The translations under genes and the position numbers were made by a program. Below the pieces are notes generated by a model. The model had not been told where the DNA came from. It was given only the letters and a program-made list of their open reading frames with translations, and did no database searches. From JBGPHT01 sp041484525 (GTDB lineage Bacteria > Acidobacteriota > Terriglobia > Bryobacterales > Bryobacteraceae): a DNA stretch of 23,575 bases. The stretch lies in NCBI GenBank assembly GCA_041484525.1, contig JBGPHT010000117.1:1-23575 (forward strand), written 5' to 3'. Every line of letters begins with the position of its first letter. Positions within the stretch are counted from its first letter, which is position 1. Below are positions 21,511-23,575 of the stretch, in pieces.

Positions 21511-21849
21511 ATGAAGAAAATCGAGGCCATCATCCAGCCGTTCAAGCTGGACGAAGTGAAGGAAGCGTTGAGGACGATCGGCATCGACGGCATGACGATC
21601 ACCGACGTCCGCGGGCACGGGCGGCAGAAAGGCCACACGGAAGTCTACCGGGGGCAGGAATACAACGCGGACCTGCTGCCCAAGGTGAAACTGGAAATGG
21701 TAGTGCCTGAAGGCCGGCTGGAAGAGGTGCTCCGGACGCTCGCGTCCGCGGCGCGCACCGGCAAGATTGGCGACGGAAAGATCTTCGTATATGACATCGC
21801 CGAGGCCGTACGAATCCGCAACGATGACCGGGGTGACGCCGCTCTCTGA
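21511..21849 (+). CDS. glnB: Nitrogen regulatory protein PII
   Basis: The 112-residue product is a complete PII protein. It starts MKKIEAIIQPFKLDEVKEAL and has the T-loop GRQKGHTEVYRGQEYNADLL, with Tyr51, the site uridylylated by GlnD. The C-terminal signature GRTGKIGDGKIFV-type block is present (here ARTGKIGDGKIFVYDIAEAV). PII trimers sense ATP/ADP and 2-oxoglutarate and control glutamine synthetase, ammonium uptake and transcription. The start has GAGG nine bases upstream. The gene overlaps glnD by 26 bases, so both are translated from one mRNA. No amtB or glnA is visible in the window. A potential six-residue leader lies just upstream. Confidence 0.95.
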   Translation: MKKIEAIIQPFKLDEVKEALRTIGIDGMTITDVRGHGRQKGHTEVYRGQEYNADLLPKVKLEMVVPEGRLEEVLRTLASAARTGKIGDGKIFVYDIAEAVRIRNDDRGDAAL

Positions 21850-23575
21850 CGCTCTCACCGCCCTGGCCGAGCGCACCGCTCAGGTCGATCGCACGGTGCT
21901 CGCGGCGGCGGACGCCCTTCTTACGCCCGGCCTCGCCATCCTCGCCGTCGGAGGCTACGGCCGGCGCGAACTCTTCCCGCACTCCGACGTCGACCTGCTG
22001 CTCCTGTTCGAATCCGAAAAACTCGCGCAGTCGCGCAAGGATGCCATTTCGGCGTTTCTCCAGCGCCTCTGGGATTCCGGCATGCGCGTCAGCCAATCCG
22101 TGCGCACGCCGGCCGAGTGCGCCGAGGTGCACGACGACAATGTCGAGCTGAACATCAGTCTGCTCGACCAGCGCTATCTGGCGGGAGACCGCGTGCTCTA
22201 TGCGGCGCTGGCTGACCGGCTGCCCCGTTTCTTCCAGAGCGCGCGCGAGCCGCTGATGCGCAATCTGTCCCGCCTCACGCATGACCGCCATGCCAAGTAC
22301 GCCAACACGTTCTACCACCTGGAACCGAACGTCAAGGAAACGCCGGGCGGTCTGCGCGACTATCAGATCGTCTGCTGGCTGGAGCAGTTGCGCGAGGCCG
22401 AGGCCGGCCGCATGGGCGCGGCCGATCCGCCGGCCGAGCTGCGGCAGGCGTTCCGCTATCTGGCGCGTTTGCGATGCTGGCTGCATCTCCACTCCGGCCG
22501 CGACAACAATGCCCTGTCGTTCGACGCGCAGGACGGCATGTCCGACGAGCAGCAGGCCGACCCCGCCGCGTTCATGCGCGAATACTACCGGCACGCGCGC
22601 GCTATTTCGCGCGCCGCCATTCGCGCCATCGAGGCGGGTGAGGCGCAGTCCAGCTCGCTCTTCGCGCAGTTCCGCGACTGGCGCTCGCGCCTGTCCAACG
22701 CCGAGTTCAGCGTACACCGCGACCGCGTCCATTTCCGCACTCCGCAGCAGATCGCGACCGAGCCCGCGCTGGCGCTGCGGCTGTTCGAATTCGTGGCGCG
22801 GCACGGCATCCGCATTTCGTCTGAAGCCGAGCAGCAGATGGAAGCGCGCCTGCCGCGCTTGCGGGCGCAATTCGCGGAGGTGGAACCGCTCTGGCCGGCG
22901 CTCTCCGCCATCCTCTCGCTGCCGTACGCTCCCGTCGCTCTGCGTGCCATGCACGACACTGGCGTCCTGGGCGCCATCCTGCCCGAATTGGATCCGATCG
23001 AGTGCCTGGTGGTGCGCGATTTCTATCACCGCTACACGGTGGACGAGCACACGCTGGTCGCCATCCAGAGCCTGTGCGCCCTGCGCGACTCCGGAGAGCC
23101 GGCGCAAAAGCCTTACCGCGACCTCCTTTCGGAGGTGCGCCATCCGGGCGTTCTGTTATTCGCGCTGCTGCTGCACGATGCCGGCAAGGGAGTGCCGGGG
23201 GATGGCCATGTGAACGGGTCCCTGCGTCAGGCAGAGGCGGCGATGTCCCGCATCCGGATGCCCGCCGAGGAACGCGACGCCGTGCTCTTCCTCATCGGTA
23301 AGCACCTGGAACTTTCGGCCGCCATGCACTCGCGCGATGTGTTCGATCCACAGGCCATCCGCGACGTGGCGCACCAGGTGGGGACGGTGGAGCGGTTGAA
23401 GGTGCTGACGCTGCTCACCTGGGCCGACATCAGTGCCGTGAATCCCGCCGCCATGACGCCGTGGCGCGCCGAGCAACTCTGGCAGCTTTACCTGATGGTC
23501 TACAACGAGCTGACGCGCGAGCTGGATACGGAGCGCATCGAGAGCGTCCCGGCGGGCCCGCCCGAGCGCGTGGAA
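21824..23575 (+). CDS. glnD: PII uridylyltransferase / uridylyl-removing enzyme (partial, runs off window)
   Basis: The frame from ATG 21824 is open to the end of the window (584 codons). The nucleotidyltransferase signature GGYGRRELFPHSDVD (43-57) is complete with the two metal-binding aspartates. The family block KETPGGLRDYQIVCWL follows, then an HD-domain with DEHTLVAIQ and LLHDAGKG. The C-terminal ACT domains, which bind glutamine, would lie beyond the window. GlnD adds UMP to PII when glutamine is low and removes it when glutamine is high. The start overlaps glnB by 26 bases and has no clear ribosome binding site, consistent with coupling. An in-frame GTG three codons later is an alternative start. 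The N-terminus is somewhat shorter than in E. coli GlnD. Confidence 0.93.
   Translation, partial: MTGVTPLSDALTALAERTAQVDRTVLAAADALLTPGLAILAVGGYGRRELFPHSDVDLLLLFESEKLAQSRKDAISAFLQRLWDSGMRVSQSVRTPAECAEVHDDNVELNISLLDQRYLAGDRVLYAALADRLPRFFQSAREPLMRNLSRLTHDRHAKYANTFYHLEPNVKETPGGLRDYQIVCWLEQLREAEAGRMGAADPPAELRQAFRYLARLRCWLHLHSGRDNNALSFDAQDGMSDEQQADPAAFMREYYRHARAISRAAIRAIEAGEAQSSSLFAQFRDWRSRLSNAEFSVHRDRVHFRTPQQIATEPALALRLFEFVARHGIRISSEAEQQMEARLPRLRAQFAEVEPLWPALSAILSLPYAPVALRAMHDTGVLGAILPELDPIECLVVRDFYHRYTVDEHTLVAIQSLCALRDSGEPAQKPYRDLLSEVRHPGVLLFALLLHDAGKGVPGDGHVNGSLRQAEAAMSRIRMPAEERDAVLFLIGKHLELSAAMHSRDVFDPQAIRDVAHQVGTVERLKVLTLLTWADISAVNPAAMTPWRAEQLWQLYLMVYNELTRELDTERIESVPAGPPERVE

Noticed and set aside
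21599..23143. 514-residue open frame on the minus strand
   Set aside because: Antisense to glnB/glnD; glnD is certain from its nucleotidyltransferase and HD motifs.

Overview
The window looks like a chromosomal segment from a GC-rich soil acidobacterium, most likely of the Solibacter/Bryobacterales type. This is inferred from gene style, not from a database search: long secreted TPR proteins, a bacterial PafA-type phosphatase, a GT-C/TPR protein, an AT-hook mini-protein, and the remains of what looks like an ECF sigma factor and a Ser/Thr kinase. I see no rRNA, tRNA or CRISPR array.

Layout. Bases 1-1124 are an accessory edge: the tail of an ISL3-type transposase, then a DUF433/DUF5615 toxin-antitoxin-like pair. 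Bases 1184-7572 are mostly minus-strand housekeeping: a PLP-dependent cystathionine gamma-synthase/methionine gamma-lyase family enzyme, citrate synthase coupled to a small Cys4 protein, a membrane-anchored small protein, a Skp/OmpH chaperone, an orphan groES, and a PafA-type alkaline phosphatase. A small secreted plus-strand protein and a strong palindromic repeat interrupt this run. Bases 7794-14704 hold a PilZ protein, an FmdB-like zinc ribbon with a Ser/Lys/Glu tail, a large secreted TPR-like protein, a sodium:solute symporter and an APC amino-acid permease (tandem, probably co-transcribed), the AT-hook mini-protein with a terminator, and a membrane-anchored protein. Bases 14942-17286 encode a TMTC-like GT-C/TPR membrane protein and a DinB-family protein.

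Bases 17304-19563 are a decay zone. It contains a sigma-70 gene with its middle missing and a frameshift, a convergent membrane-protein gene with a one-base frameshift, and the first ~75 codons of a probable Ser/Thr kinase running out of frame into the tail of a membrane protein. A lipoprotein gene follows. At 20328-21265 a second scar joins a SET-domain gene lacking its 3' end to a metallo-beta-lactamase-fold gene lacking its 5' half. The window closes with glnB (PII, uridylylation Tyr51 present) overlapping glnD (PII uridylyltransferase), which runs off the right edge.

How genes work together. glnB and glnD form the nitrogen-sensing pair. gltA and the Cys4 protein are one nucleotide apart and should be one transcript. 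The symporter and permease are 6 nt apart. Two genes (groES and the dinB-like gene) have a TATAAT box 6-7 nt before the start codon and no ribosome binding site, which suggests leaderless transcripts. I did not find a clear complete novel system. The most unusual material is the two gene-decay scars, the palindromic repeat, the AT-hook mini-protein and the leaderless promoters.
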